From G963668605 sp963668605 (GTDB lineage: Bacteria; Acidobacteriota; Terriglobia; Bryobacterales; Bryobacteraceae), in contig OY764903.1 in assembly GCA_963668605.1 (NCBI GenBank), positions 6,076,001 through 6,140,000 on the forward strand: a DNA stretch of 64,000 bases. The letters run 5' to 3'. The position numbers and the translations under genes are program-made. A model generated the notes under the pieces. The model made no database searches and was not told the DNA's origin. It saw nothing but the letters and a program-made list of their open reading frames with translations. Of the stretch, positions 17,665 to 26,041 are shown in pieces. The stretch's first letter is position 1. The number at the start of each line of letters is the position of its first letter.

Positions 17665-19428
17665 ATGCGTTACTCCGCAGTACTCCTAGTGTGTGCATCG
17701 TTGGCGGCCCAGGAACCACGCCGCGATGTCGTTGTTGTCACGGGGAGTTATCAACCAGTCCCGCTGGAAGAGGCCGACCGCGCCGTGCGTCTGTTCGATG
17801 TCCGCGAAATCGCACTGACGGCCGCCTCACTGGTCGACTTTCTGAAGCTCGATCCCTCGCTCGACGTGCGCCAGCGCGCTCCGGGCGGCGTGCAGGCCGA
17901 TCTCTCGATTCGCGGTAGCACGTTCGGGCAGACACTGGTGCTGGTGGATGGAGTGCGCATGAACGATGCCCAGTCCGGCCACCACAACATGGATCTGCCT
18001 GTTTCGATGGAGACTGCGGCGCGCGTGGAGATCCTGCGCGGCGCGGGTTCCACGCTGTATGGTTCCGACGCGGTGGGCGGTGTGGTGAATGTGATTACGG
18101 AGCCGCCGAAGTTCTCCGAAATCCGGCTGCGCGCGGCCGTGGGCAGTTTCGGAGTCAACCAGGAAAGCGGTTCGATGGTGGGCGTGCTGGGCGGCCTGAC
18201 CCAGCAGTTGAGCTTTTCGCGCGATTTCTCCTCGGGTTTTCGCGAAGGCCGCGACTATCGCAGCCTCGCGCTCGCTTCGACGACGTACTGGCGTGGGAGC
18301 GCGGTCACGCTTGCGCTGAGCGACCGCCCGTTTGGCGCCGATCAATTTTACGGCAACTACAATTCGTGGGAGCGCACCAAGACCTGGCTCGCCTCAGCGC
18401 GGCAGAAGTTGGACGACAAGACCGACGTATCCTTCGCCTTCCGCCGGCACACCGATCTGTTCGTGCTCACCCGCGACCGTCCGGAGGTGTTCACGAACCG
18501 TCATGCCGTGGAAGGCTACCAGGGCGCGCTGCGCCGCCGCGAAGAACTGGGCACAAACACACGCCTGTTTTACGGCGTCGAGACGACGGCCGATTCGATC
18601 GCTTCGAACAATCTGGGCGGCCACTCGCGTGTGCGCGGAGCGGGATACGTTTCCTTCGACACGCGTGCGTGGCGGCGATTCTCGCTTTCGGCCGGCCTGC
18701 GCGATGAGGTCTACGGCTCGTTCAACCACGAGTTCAGTCCGTCGATCAGCGGCGGCTACTGGCTGTCGCAGAGCGTCAAGCTGCGCGCCGGGGCAAGCAG
18801 AGCTTTCCGCTTGCCGACCTACACCGACCTCTATTATCACGACCCGGCCAATCTCGGATCGCCGGATCTGCGCCCGGAGAAGGCTTGGAGCTATGAGGGC
18901 GGAGTGGATTGGAATGGCGGCGGGCGTGTGCGTGGCGACGTGACTGTGTTTCACAGGCGCGAACGCGATGTGATTGACTATGTGCGCAGCAGTCCGGGCG
19001 ACATCTGGCGCGCGACGAACTTCCAGCGCTTGCGTTTTACCGGCGTGGAAGCGTCCCTCGGTGCGGCTTGGCGCCGTAAGCATTTGTTCGATTTTCGTTA
19101 CACTGCGTTGCGCGGCGTGCATGAACTGCCCGCGGGCGTGCAGACGAAATACGTTTTCAACTATCCGGCGCACACGGGCGTGTTTACCTGGCAGGGAGCG
19201 TTCGGCGGCTATATCGCGCGCACGCGCATCGGTGCGTTGCGGCGTGTAGCGCGCGACCCTTATGCGATCTGGGATCTCTATCTGGCGCGCAGCGCCGGAC
19301 GCCTCAATCCATTTCTGCAATTCACGAATCTGAGCAACGCGTCGTACCAGGAGATTCCCGGAGTTGTGATGCCGGGACGCGCCGTCGTCGGCGGCGTACA
19401 GGTGATTGTCTGGACGCGCCGCAAGTAA
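17665..19428 (+). CDS. TonB-dependent outer-membrane receptor, BtuB-like
   Basis: Classic TonB-dependent transporter of about 587 residues. The signal peptide is MRYSAVLLVCASLAAQ; a TonB-box-like stretch (DVVVVTGSY) follows at the mature N-terminus. The plug (about 30-150) contains LSIRGSTFGQTLVLVDGVRMND and GSDAVGGVVNVIT, and a 22-strand barrel follows. Length and plug sequence resemble BtuB/vitamin B12 or siderophore receptors rather than the giant receptor at 3.6-6.7 kb. No cobalamin riboswitch is evident upstream; the gene starts about 36 bases after ilvD. I chose the ATG at 17665 over 17644 because it begins the signal peptide directly. Ligand unknown. Confidence 0.87.
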   Translation: MRYSAVLLVCASLAAQEPRRDVVVVTGSYQPVPLEEADRAVRLFDVREIALTAASLVDFLKLDPSLDVRQRAPGGVQADLSIRGSTFGQTLVLVDGVRMNDAQSGHHNMDLPVSMETAARVEILRGAGSTLYGSDAVGGVVNVITEPPKFSEIRLRAAVGSFGVNQESGSMVGVLGGLTQQLSFSRDFSSGFREGRDYRSLALASTTYWRGSAVTLALSDRPFGADQFYGNYNSWERTKTWLASARQKLDDKTDVSFAFRRHTDLFVLTRDRPEVFTNRHAVEGYQGALRRREELGTNTRLFYGVETTADSIASNNLGGHSRVRGAGYVSFDTRAWRRFSLSAGLRDEVYGSFNHEFSPSISGGYWLSQSVKLRAGASRAFRLPTYTDLYYHDPANLGSPDLRPEKAWSYEGGVDWNGGGRVRGDVTVFHRRERDVIDYVRSSPGDIWRATNFQRLRFTGVEASLGAAWRRKHLFDFRYTALRGVHELPAGVQTKYVFNYPAHTGVFTWQGAFGGYIARTRIGALRRVARDPYAIWDLYLARSAGRLNPFLQFTNLSNASYQEIPGVVMPGRAVVGGVQVIVWTRRK

Positions 19429-19456
19429 GTTACACTTTGAACAGGACTTATATCCA

Positions 19457-20941
19457 GTGGTTCGTTCTATCCTTGCAGTCATCCTGCTTGCCGCAGGCCT
19501 AGGACCGTGCCGGGCTGCCGAGTCAGGGCAACTCGATTCCAGTCCGGCGTTGTTCAGCGTGCTTGCCGCCATCAACGCGGCGGGCTACGACGCCGACATC
19601 GATTCGCCGTCCAACAGTCCATTGCGGGCGAAGCTGCGCGCCTATCTGGCGGCCAACAAGCCGGCGTGCCTTCCCGAACTCAAAAAATTCTTTGAAGAGC
19701 ATCGCCAGAAGTCCGGCAGTGCCGCCGAACTGAGCCAGTACGTCTCGTTCGCGCTGGCGACGAGCGGGCCGCCGGATTTCGAATACCGCTTCAAGGAGTA
19801 TCTGCTGCCCCCTGATGTGCAGCCGCTCGCGGGATTCCAGAAGCTGATCGTGCGCTTCCATAGCGAAGCCAACGTAGACGAACTCTACCGCCGTGTGCAG
19901 CCCGATTTCGACGCCGCCATCGGGCGCTATCACGAACCGGTCGCGCGTGCCGTGCTGGAGGCGAACGCCTATCTGCGCAATGCTACCAGCGGATATCTCG
20001 GGCGGCGCTTCCAGGTCTTCGTCGATTTACTGGGTGCGCCGAATCAGGTTTTCTCGCGCAGTTACGGCGACGATTTTTTTATCGTCGTCACGCCTTCGCC
20101 GGAGCCGCAAATAGACTATGTGAGGCACTCCTATTTCCACTATTTGTTGGACCCACTTTCGACGAAATACAGCGAACAGACGCTGAAGAAGAAGTCGCTC
20201 GAAGATTTTGCGCTGGGCGCTCCGGCGCTGGATGAAAGCTTCAAGAACGACTTCCTGCTGCTGGTGACGGAGTCTCTTATCAAGGCCGTCGAAGCGCGTC
20301 TTGCGCCGGCGTCCCGGCGCGCGGCGCAGGTGGACGAGGCGCTGCGGGAAGGCTACATTCTCGCGCCGTTCTTTACGGAACAGTTGCCGGCTTATGAGAA
20401 GCAGGATCAGGCGATGCGGCTCTATTATCCGGAGATGGTAAAGGCGATCGACCTGAAGCGCGAATCGCAGCGCCTGGATAAAGTGCAGTTCGCCGCTGAG
20501 CGCACGCAGCGCAAGGCCAAGGCCGCTCACATCCAGCCGGAACCGGAAAAGAGCGGCGCGGAGAGAACGCTCGAAGAGGCCGAGGGCTACTATCGCAGCC
20601 GGGAGATCGTGCGCGCTCGCGAAGCCTGGCTTAAGGCGCTGCAGCAGACCACCGAGAAATCGCTGCACGCAAAGTCGTATTATGGTTTGGCGCGGGTCGC
20701 GGCCCTCGAAAAGAACCCAGAACTGGCCGAAAAACTATTCCAGCGCACGCTGGAACTGGAGCCGGATTCGCAGACAAAGGCTTGGGTGCACGTCTATCTA
20801 GGCCGGCTGGCGGACGCCGCCGGGGATCGGGCTCAAGCAGCGAAAAGCTATCGGGCCGCGCTGGCGATCGAAGACGCATCGAAGCTCGCGCGGGAGGCCG
20901 CAAGCAAGGGCCTGCAACAAGGTTTCACAAAAGATAAATAG
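19457..20941 (+). CDS. Exported TPR-containing protein with a degenerate HExxH-like motif
   Basis: About 494 residues from a GTG at 19457, which gives a signal peptide (VRSILAVILLAAGLGPCRA); an upstream ATG at 19406 lies inside the previous gene. The central part contains IDYVRHSYFHYLLDPL, whose position and flanks recall the HExxHxxxxP strand of gluzincin-like exported peptidases in this phylum, but the catalytic Glu is Ser (HSYFH). The C-terminal third (about residues 375-490) is helical TPR (RTLEEAEGYYRSREIVRAREAWLKAL, KNPELAEKLFQRTLELEPD). It overlaps no gene and precedes another TPR-like protein. Function is not known; a pseudo-peptidase scaffold is an inference. Confidence 0.72.
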   Translation: MVRSILAVILLAAGLGPCRAAESGQLDSSPALFSVLAAINAAGYDADIDSPSNSPLRAKLRAYLAANKPACLPELKKFFEEHRQKSGSAAELSQYVSFALATSGPPDFEYRFKEYLLPPDVQPLAGFQKLIVRFHSEANVDELYRRVQPDFDAAIGRYHEPVARAVLEANAYLRNATSGYLGRRFQVFVDLLGAPNQVFSRSYGDDFFIVVTPSPEPQIDYVRHSYFHYLLDPLSTKYSEQTLKKKSLEDFALGAPALDESFKNDFLLLVTESLIKAVEARLAPASRRAAQVDEALREGYILAPFFTEQLPAYEKQDQAMRLYYPEMVKAIDLKRESQRLDKVQFAAERTQRKAKAAHIQPEPEKSGAERTLEEAEGYYRSREIVRAREAWLKALQQTTEKSLHAKSYYGLARVAALEKNPELAEKLFQRTLELEPDSQTKAWVHVYLGRLADAAGDRAQAAKSYRAALAIEDASKLAREAASKGLQQGFTKDK

Positions 20942-20983
20942 CCGGCGGGGCGCCGGCCCTATCTGGCACGAAAGGAATTTTAC

Positions 20984-21820
20984 ATGAAGACGAAGATTTG
21001 GATGTTTCTTGCGCTGGCGCTGGCCAGCGCCGGTTTGTCGTTCGCACAGCAAGCGGCTCCCGCCGCCGGCGCGAGCCCCGTGGCCAAGCAGCCGAAACCA
21101 AAATCCCAAAAAGAAGTGGAAGCGCTGCAGGCTATGTTCGGCGCGCAGGATGCGGATGGGCGTCTGACCGCTTCGAAGAATCTGCTCACCAAGTTCGCGG
21201 ACACCGAATTCAAGAGCCTGGCCTACACGATGATGGCGATGGCCTATCAGCAGAAGAACGATACGGAGAACATGATCGCCGCTTGCGAAGAGGTGCTCAA
21301 GATCGATGCGAAGAACTTCAACGCCATGATCATGATCGCCAGCGCCCTGGCGCAGCGCACCCGGGAATTCGACCTCGACAAGGAAGAAAAACTGGCCCGC
21401 GCGGAGAAACTTGCCACTGACGCCCAAGCGGCTATCATCGCCGCGCCGCGTCCGAACCCAAATGTGACCGACGAGCAATGGAACGCGGCCAAGAAGGATT
21501 ACAATTCGCAGGCGCTCGAAGCCCTCGGCCTGGCAGCCCTGGCGCGCAAGAAGAACGACGTCGCGATCGCCAAGCTGAAGGAATCGGTGGAAACTTCGTC
21601 GCAGCCCGAACCCGCAACCATGGTGCGTCTCGCTTCCGTCTATAATCTCGACAACAAGCCCGATGCCGCGCTTGCGGTGCTGGACAAAGTGATGGCAATA
21701 GCCGATCTGCATCCGACCATCCGTCAAGTTGCGCAGGCGGAGAAAGTTCGCGCCACGCAGATCAAGGGCGCCGCAAAGCCCGCGGCTCCGGCCCCGCCGC
21801 CGGCCGCGCCCAAACCGTAA
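20984..21820 (+). CDS. Exported TPR-like helical repeat protein
   Basis: A 278-residue protein with a clear signal peptide (MKTKIWMFLALALASAGLSFAQ), a short Pro/Ala-rich linker and TPR-type helical pairs (FKSLAYTMMAMAYQQKNDTENMIAACEEVLKI, ALEALGLAALARKKNDVAIAKLKES, VRLASVYNLDNKPDAALAVLDKV). The C-terminus is a low-complexity Ala/Pro/Lys tail. AAAGGA lies ten bases before the ATG. A GC-rich 7-bp hairpin (20941-20957) without a T-run lies between it and the preceding TPR gene, so the two may be partly coupled. A periplasmic scaffold is likely; the partner is unknown. Confidence 0.75.
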   Translation: MKTKIWMFLALALASAGLSFAQQAAPAAGASPVAKQPKPKSQKEVEALQAMFGAQDADGRLTASKNLLTKFADTEFKSLAYTMMAMAYQQKNDTENMIAACEEVLKIDAKNFNAMIMIASALAQRTREFDLDKEEKLARAEKLATDAQAAIIAAPRPNPNVTDEQWNAAKKDYNSQALEALGLAALARKKNDVAIAKLKESVETSSQPEPATMVRLASVYNLDNKPDAALAVLDKVMAIADLHPTIRQVAQAEKVRATQIKGAAKPAAPAPPPAAPKP

Positions 21821-21841
21821 TCGTCGATTGGGAAAGAGGCT

Positions 21842-22552
21842 ATGCCCGTGGATCTGGACGCGCTGACTGGCCGGCTCGGCTACTCGTTCCGCGATTCGAG
21901 CCTGCTGGTCCGCGCGCTCACGCACAGTTCCTGGGCCACCGAACATCCGTCGGGCGAGGCCGTGCTCCGCGACAATGAGCAACTGGAGTTTCTGGGCGAC
22001 GCGGTGCTCGGATTCCTCGTCAGCGCCTGGCTCGTGAAGCACTATCCCGCTTTTCCCGAGGGACAGCTCACGCGTTGGAAAGCCCACCTGGTCCGCTCGA
22101 TGCACTTGTACGAGGTGGGGCAGCGGTTGGAGTTCGGCGGTTATCTGGTGTTGGGCCGCGGAGAAGAGGTCAGTGGCGGGCGGGCCAAGCGGGCGCTGCT
22201 CGCCAATGCCGTGGAGGCCGTGATTGCGGCTCTGTTTCTCGACGGCGGACTCGCAGCGGCCGAGCCCTTCGTGATTCACCACATCATCGGTTCTTTCGAT
22301 CCGTTCGAGAGCGCAGAGAGCCTGGAAGTAGATCATAAGACCGCGTTGCAAGAGTTGGCGTTGGCCCGCAAGATGCCCGCTCCCCGCTACGTCACCGTCA
22401 ACGAAGCCGGCCCGGGGCACGCGAAGGTTTTCACCGTCGAGATACGAGTGGGCAAGGAGTGGTCGGCGCAGGCCGAAGGCTACTCCAAGAAGAGCGCGGG
22501 GCAGGCGGCGGCGCGGATGCTGATTGAGAAGCTGAAGAACGTCCCGGAGTGA
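21842..22552 (+). CDS. rnc: Ribonuclease III
   Basis: Double-strand-specific endoribonuclease that matures rRNA and regulates mRNAs. The 236-residue length is normal. The signature NEQLEFLGDAVLGF (about residues 44-57) and the second acidic cluster NAVEAVIAALFLDGG are intact, giving the Mg2+-binding active site. The C-terminal double-stranded RNA-binding domain runs from about 160 (DHKTALQELALARKM to SAGQAAARMLIEKL). The ATG at 21842 is 21 bases after the TPR gene. Tail-to-tail with motB, two bases apart. Confidence 0.95.
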   Translation: MPVDLDALTGRLGYSFRDSSLLVRALTHSSWATEHPSGEAVLRDNEQLEFLGDAVLGFLVSAWLVKHYPAFPEGQLTRWKAHLVRSMHLYEVGQRLEFGGYLVLGRGEEVSGGRAKRALLANAVEAVIAALFLDGGLAAAEPFVIHHIIGSFDPFESAESLEVDHKTALQELALARKMPAPRYVTVNEAGPGHAKVFTVEIRVGKEWSAQAEGYSKKSAGQAAARMLIEKLKNVPE

Positions 22553-22553
22553 C

Positions 22554-23324
22554 TCAGTGCCGCTCTGGCTCCGCGGCCATTCCCGCCTTGTTCAAGATGA
22601 CGATATCCACCCTGCGATTTCTGGCCCGGCCCTGATCGTCGTCGTTGCTGGCAACGGGAACCGTGTCGGCGTAGCCGGCGACGGCGAAGCGCTGGTGTGG
22701 CAACTTGAAGCGTCCGGTGAATAGTTCGAGCATCGCGATGCTGCGCGCGGCGGAGAGTTCCCAATTGCTGCGGAACCGCGAATTGTGAATTGGCACGGAG
22801 TCAGTGTGTCCTTCGAGACGCACGGGGTTGGGGAGTTTCTGAATCGAGTCGGAGACTTTCTGAAGGATGGGAAACGTATTGGCGAGCAGCGTGTCTTCGC
22901 CGGACGGAAAGAACGCCGCCTCGCGCAGGCTGATCACAAGGCCGCGGGCATCGAGCCGCACCTGCATTTTGCCCGCTGCGATCTCTTTGTTGAGTTCCGA
23001 TTCCAGGAAGTGCAAAGATGGGACCAGCTCGGCCAGGATGCCATCCTCACTCTGCTTCGCGGCGGCCTGTTCGGCGCCTCCGGCTCCTTTCATCAAGGCG
23101 TTGGCGTCTTTCCGATTGATTGCGCCGCCGAGTAGGCTGGCAATCATCGGTTTCTTAAAGGCCTCACGCATGGCTTCCGACAACTGCAAGGTACGGCTGC
23201 GATCCGCTTGCGAGGAAGCGTACATCACGACAAAGAAGGCGAAGAGCAAGGTGAGGAGATCAGCATAGGAGACGAGCCAGCGCTCGTGGTTGGCATGTGC
23301 GATCGGGACTTTTCTTCGTGGCAT
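22554..23324 (-). CDS. motB: Flagellar stator protein MotB
   Basis: Anchors the flagellar stator to peptidoglycan and forms part of the ion channel with MotA. The 256-residue protein has a short basic N-terminus, one membrane helix with the channel Asp (WLVSYADLLTLLFAFFVVMYA), a plug/linker region and a C-terminal OmpA-like domain (about 120-250) with the peptidoglycan motif VRLEGHTDSVPIHNSRFRSN and RFAVAGYADTVPVASN. It lies four bases downstream of motA. OmpA-domain and channel Asp both being present argues for MotB rather than ExbD or TolR. Confidence 0.92.
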   Translation of the reverse strand: MPRRKVPIAHANHERWLVSYADLLTLLFAFFVVMYASSQADRSRTLQLSEAMREAFKKPMIASLLGGAINRKDANALMKGAGGAEQAAAKQSEDGILAELVPSLHFLESELNKEIAAGKMQVRLDARGLVISLREAAFFPSGEDTLLANTFPILQKVSDSIQKLPNPVRLEGHTDSVPIHNSRFRSNWELSAARSIAMLELFTGRFKLPHQRFAVAGYADTVPVASNDDDQGRARNRRVDIVILNKAGMAAEPERH

Positions 23325-23328
23325 GGAA

Positions 23329-24171
23329 TCAGGAGTTGGCGGCGGCAGGCGATCCGGCGGACTCGGCGGCCGGCGGACGTCTTGCGGCCTTGGCGGCGCC
23401 CGGATTTCCGCGCGTATAGGCTTCGAGCTTGCAGCGGATCAATTTCGGATTCAGACCCTCGACAATACCGATGACGCCTTCGAGCATCAACTCACGAATC
23501 TGTAGCGCGCGTTGGATTCGCGAGCGGATCTTGTTTGCTGCCGGAAGGAAGAACAGGTTGGCCAAGCCGACGCCATAGACCGTCGCGATGAAGGCCACCG
23601 CGATGCCCGCGCCTACTTCCTTTGTGTTCTCGATGTTCTTCATGACCTGGATCAAGCCCAGCACGGCGCCGATGATGCCGATGGTAGGCGAGTAGCCGCC
23701 CGCGGCCTCGAAGACTCGCGCTTCGGCCTCGCCGCGCTGTTCCTCAATGAAGATCTCGAGTTCCATCATCTTCTTCAATTCCTGCAAATCGGTGCCGTCG
23801 ACGGCGAGGATGAGCGCTTTTTTGAGGAACGGGTCCGGAATCGCCTCGGCGTCTTGTTCGAGCGCCACGATCCCATGTTTGCGGGCCTTGGTCGCAAACG
23901 CGATGATCTCGTCAATCACGGCATCGCCGCTCTCGGCGCGATCCAGGAAGAGGATCTTCAAGCGCTTGGCCGCGCGCCAAAGTGTTTCCATCGGAGTAGT
24001 CACCATGACGGCGCCGATGGTCCCGCAGCAGACGATCAAGGCCGCGGAGGCGCCGCTCAAGTCGCTCCAGCTTCCACCCTCGATATACAGGCCGCGCAGG
24101 ATGCCCCCACAGGCGATCAGCAGGCCGAGTATGGTGGCATAGTCCGGTCGTAAGGCGCCGCTCCTAGCCAT
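23329..24171 (-). CDS. motA: Flagellar stator protein MotA
   Basis: Membrane subunit of the stator that converts ion flow into torque. From ATG 24171 it is 280 residues with four hydrophobic segments: two near the N-terminus (ATILGLLIACGGILRGLYIEG and SAALIVCCGTIGAVMV), then a cytoplasmic torque loop, and two after residue 165 (SPTIGIIGAVLGLIQVM and GAGIAVAFIATVYGVGLANLFFL). The frame is open to 24243, but the ATG at 24171 is family-like and overlaps the end of flbD by eight bases, implying coupling. The C-terminal tail is Ala/Pro-rich and longer than usual. Confidence 0.92.
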   Translation of the reverse strand: MARSGALRPDYATILGLLIACGGILRGLYIEGGSWSDLSGASAALIVCCGTIGAVMVTTPMETLWRAAKRLKILFLDRAESGDAVIDEIIAFATKARKHGIVALEQDAEAIPDPFLKKALILAVDGTDLQELKKMMELEIFIEEQRGEAEARVFEAAGGYSPTIGIIGAVLGLIQVMKNIENTKEVGAGIAVAFIATVYGVGLANLFFLPAANKIRSRIQRALQIRELMLEGVIGIVEGLNPKLIRCKLEAYTRGNPGAAKAARRPPAAESAGSPAAANS

Positions 24172-24421
24172 TGGCCTGCTCCTCGTCACCCATCTCCACT
24201 GTTGAGCGTCTGACACGCACCAGATGGCACTCCGGCAAGCCATGCAGGATCGAGCGCCTGAACGCTACTACTTCACGCACGATCTCCTCAGCGGATTCGC
24301 GTACGACGATCTTCTGTCCTGTGGTTAAGGTGATGACCGTATCCGGTGTGACCTCGACATACTCAATCAGGTCTGAGTTGAGCAACAACGGCACGTGGTT
24401 TAATCGAGTGACCTGTATCAT
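24164..24421 (-). CDS. flbD: FlbD-family flagellar protein
   Basis: A small conserved protein that sits next to motA in many phyla; its role in motility is not well defined. About 85 residues from ATG 24421 (MIQVTRLNHVPLLLNSDLIEYVE), with the family core VTPDTVITLTTGQKIVVRES and a charged tail. The ATG five codons upstream (24436) is less likely. It is the first gene of flbD-motA-motB and overlaps motA by eight bases. No sigma-28 promoter could be assigned with confidence. Confidence 0.88.
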   Translation of the reverse strand: MIQVTRLNHVPLLLNSDLIEYVEVTPDTVITLTTGQKIVVRESAEEIVREVVAFRRSILHGLPECHLVRVRRSTVEMGDEEQANG

Positions 24422-24516
24422 AGCTGGAATCTTCAATGACTCTCATCGGCCGCGAATGGAAAAGTTTAGTTCAAATCGCGGGCCACGCCGACGATGAGAC
24501 ATTTTGGGGAGACGGA

Positions 24517-24789
24517 ATGGATTCAAGGGATGTAGCGTTTCAGGCAGCGAGACTGGCGGAAGAGATTCTCCGGGCGATGGAGACCGGCAGTAGGGTGCGG
24601 CTCAGAGAGGGTCTGGATCGCGCCTGTAGCTTGACGTGTACGCTTGACAGTCTGTCTCCCCGCGACGCCGAGCAAATCGAGGTATTGGCCGCAATTGCGG
24701 AACAGATGCGCGACCGCCGCGGAATCCCGGAGACACATGTCCGGCTCCTGCGGCATTTCGCTGGTACCGTACGGGTGTGCCTATCCTGA
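24517..24789 (+). CDS. Small helical protein of unknown function
   Basis: A 90-residue frame from ATG 24517, which has GGGGAGA seven bases upstream. The open frame reaches back to an ATG at 24436 that overlaps the flbD promoter region and lacks a ribosome site. The protein is predicted all-helical and acidic/basic mixed (VAFQAARLAEEILRAMETG, DAEQIEVLAAIAEQMRDRR), with no signal peptide or membrane segment. Its size and place beside a flagellar operon recall flagellar chaperones such as FlgN or FliT, but I see no specific motif. It converges on the MerR gene. Confidence 0.5.
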   Translation: MDSRDVAFQAARLAEEILRAMETGSRVRLREGLDRACSLTCTLDSLSPRDAEQIEVLAAIAEQMRDRRGIPETHVRLLRHFAGTVRVCLS

Positions 24790-24801
24790 AGCCGTTCGCA
24801 G

Positions 24802-25191
24802 CTACTTCAGGATTTCGATGATAGCGGTGAGTTCGCTGCGGATGTCGTCGAGTAAGGCCTTCCCAGGATCGAACAGACTGCCTTGGTCGGCCTTTGAGAG
24901 CGGCGCCGGCGGCTCCGCCAATCCCTTCGCCTGCAGCGCCATGCGAGCGCCCTCGATCGTGAAGCGGTTGTCGTAGAGCAGATGCTTGATTTCGAGAATC
25001 AGCTCCACTTCCTTGCGCCGGAACAAACGATGTCCGGTGCCGGATTTTTTCGGGGACAGGCCGGGAAACTCCGACTCCCAAAAGCGCACAACGTAAGGCT
25101 TGACTCCTGCCAGACGGCTTACCTCGCCAATCCGGAAGTAGAGCTTGTTCGGAATCGCCTCCGGCCCAGCCGTGACCTCCGTCTTCGCCAT
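24802..25191 (-). CDS. MerR-family transcriptional regulator
   Basis: Helix-turn-helix regulator of about 129 residues. The DNA-binding part is YFRIGEVSRLAGVKPYVVRFWESEF, then the wing with RLFRRKEVELI, followed by a short coiled segment. This short form, with PYVVRFWESEFP, is the group found near ihfA/pheT or aaRS genes in many bacteria; no metal-binding Cys of CueR type are present. ATG codons at 25191 and 25209 are both possible; GGAGG lies right before the latter but too close to be ideal. The gene is divergent from rlmB with little space between, so it may act on that region. Confidence 0.85.
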   Translation of the reverse strand: MAKTEVTAGPEAIPNKLYFRIGEVSRLAGVKPYVVRFWESEFPGLSPKKSGTGHRLFRRKEVELILEIKHLLYDNRFTIEGARMALQAKGLAEPPAPLSKADQGSLFDPGKALLDDIRSELTAIIEILK

Positions 25192-25310
25192 ACGTGAGTT
25201 TGCTCGCATTCCTCCCACGAATAATATTATCCGATGTTTCAGGGATTTGCGCTCTATTTTCATCAGCCGGGCCGATGCCCGACCCGCTCTCCGCGCTACC
25301 ATCGTTCTTA

Positions 25311-26027
25311 GTGAACGTCATCAGTGGTGTCCATCCCGTCCGTGAAGCGCTCAAGTCCGGGCGGGCTATCGAGCGCGTCCTGATCGCACGCGGCGCCGGC
25401 GGTCCGCGCTTGCAGGAGATTATCGACCTGTGCCGCCAGCGCGCGGTTCCGCTGCGTTTTGAACCGCGCGAAGCGCTCGACCGCCTGACCAGCGCCGGCA
25501 CGCACCAGGGCGTGGTCGCGGTTGGCGCGGCCGAACTTTATCAAAGTTTCGAGGATTCGATCGGCGGCGCGCGGTTGCTGGTCGTTCTCGACGGCGTGGA
25601 GGATCCGCACAACCTCGGCGCCATCATCCGCACGGCCAACGGCGCGGGCGCGAATGCCGTGCTGGTGCCGGAGCGCCGCGCCGCGGGCCTCACCGACACG
25701 GTGGCCAAAGCCGCGGCCGGCGCGCTCGAATACACGCCCGTAGTGCGAATCGGCAACATCAACACAACGCTCGAACGCCTGAAGAAGAGCGGGTTCTGGA
25801 TCTACGGCCTGGATGAACGCGGCACGGAGAGTTACGACGCGATCGACTACGCGCAGCCTACCGTGATGGTCTTTGGCGGCGAGGGCAAAGGACTGCATCA
25901 GCAGGTGCAGAACCACTGCGATTTCCTGGTGCGGATTCCGCTTGCAGGCCAGATTCCTTCGCTGAATGTGTCGGTGGCGGCGGGAGTCGTATTGTTCGAG
26001 TGGAAACGCCGTTCCACCCTGAAATAG
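25311..26027 (+). CDS. rlmB: 23S rRNA 2'-O-methyltransferase of the TrmH/RlmB family
   Basis: SpoU-type methyltransferase with the deep-knot fold that methylates a ribose 2'-OH in 23S rRNA or tRNA. An N-terminal substrate-binding domain (SGVHPVREAL to GTHQGVVAVG) precedes the SPOUT domain. That domain has VVLDGVEDPHNLGAIIRTANGAGA, VFGGEGKGLHQQV and the knot end RIPLAGQIPSLNVSVAAGVVLFEW. The upstream frame is open to 25194. GTG at 25311 gives the family-typical start; ATG 25275 is an alternative. Neither has a strong ribosome site. RlmB is the best fit, another SpoU target is possible. Confidence 0.85.
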   Translation: MNVISGVHPVREALKSGRAIERVLIARGAGGPRLQEIIDLCRQRAVPLRFEPREALDRLTSAGTHQGVVAVGAAELYQSFEDSIGGARLLVVLDGVEDPHNLGAIIRTANGAGANAVLVPERRAAGLTDTVAKAAAGALEYTPVVRIGNINTTLERLKKSGFWIYGLDERGTESYDAIDYAQPTVMVFGGEGKGLHQQVQNHCDFLVRIPLAGQIPSLNVSVAAGVVLFEWKRRSTLK

Positions 26028-26041
26028 TAAACTCAGTATTT

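Noticed and set aside
20798..22420. Long minus-strand open frame of about 540 codons
   Set aside because: It runs antisense across the TPR protein and rnc, both secure. The translation is His/Gly/Arg-rich with no domain, typical of a shadow frame.
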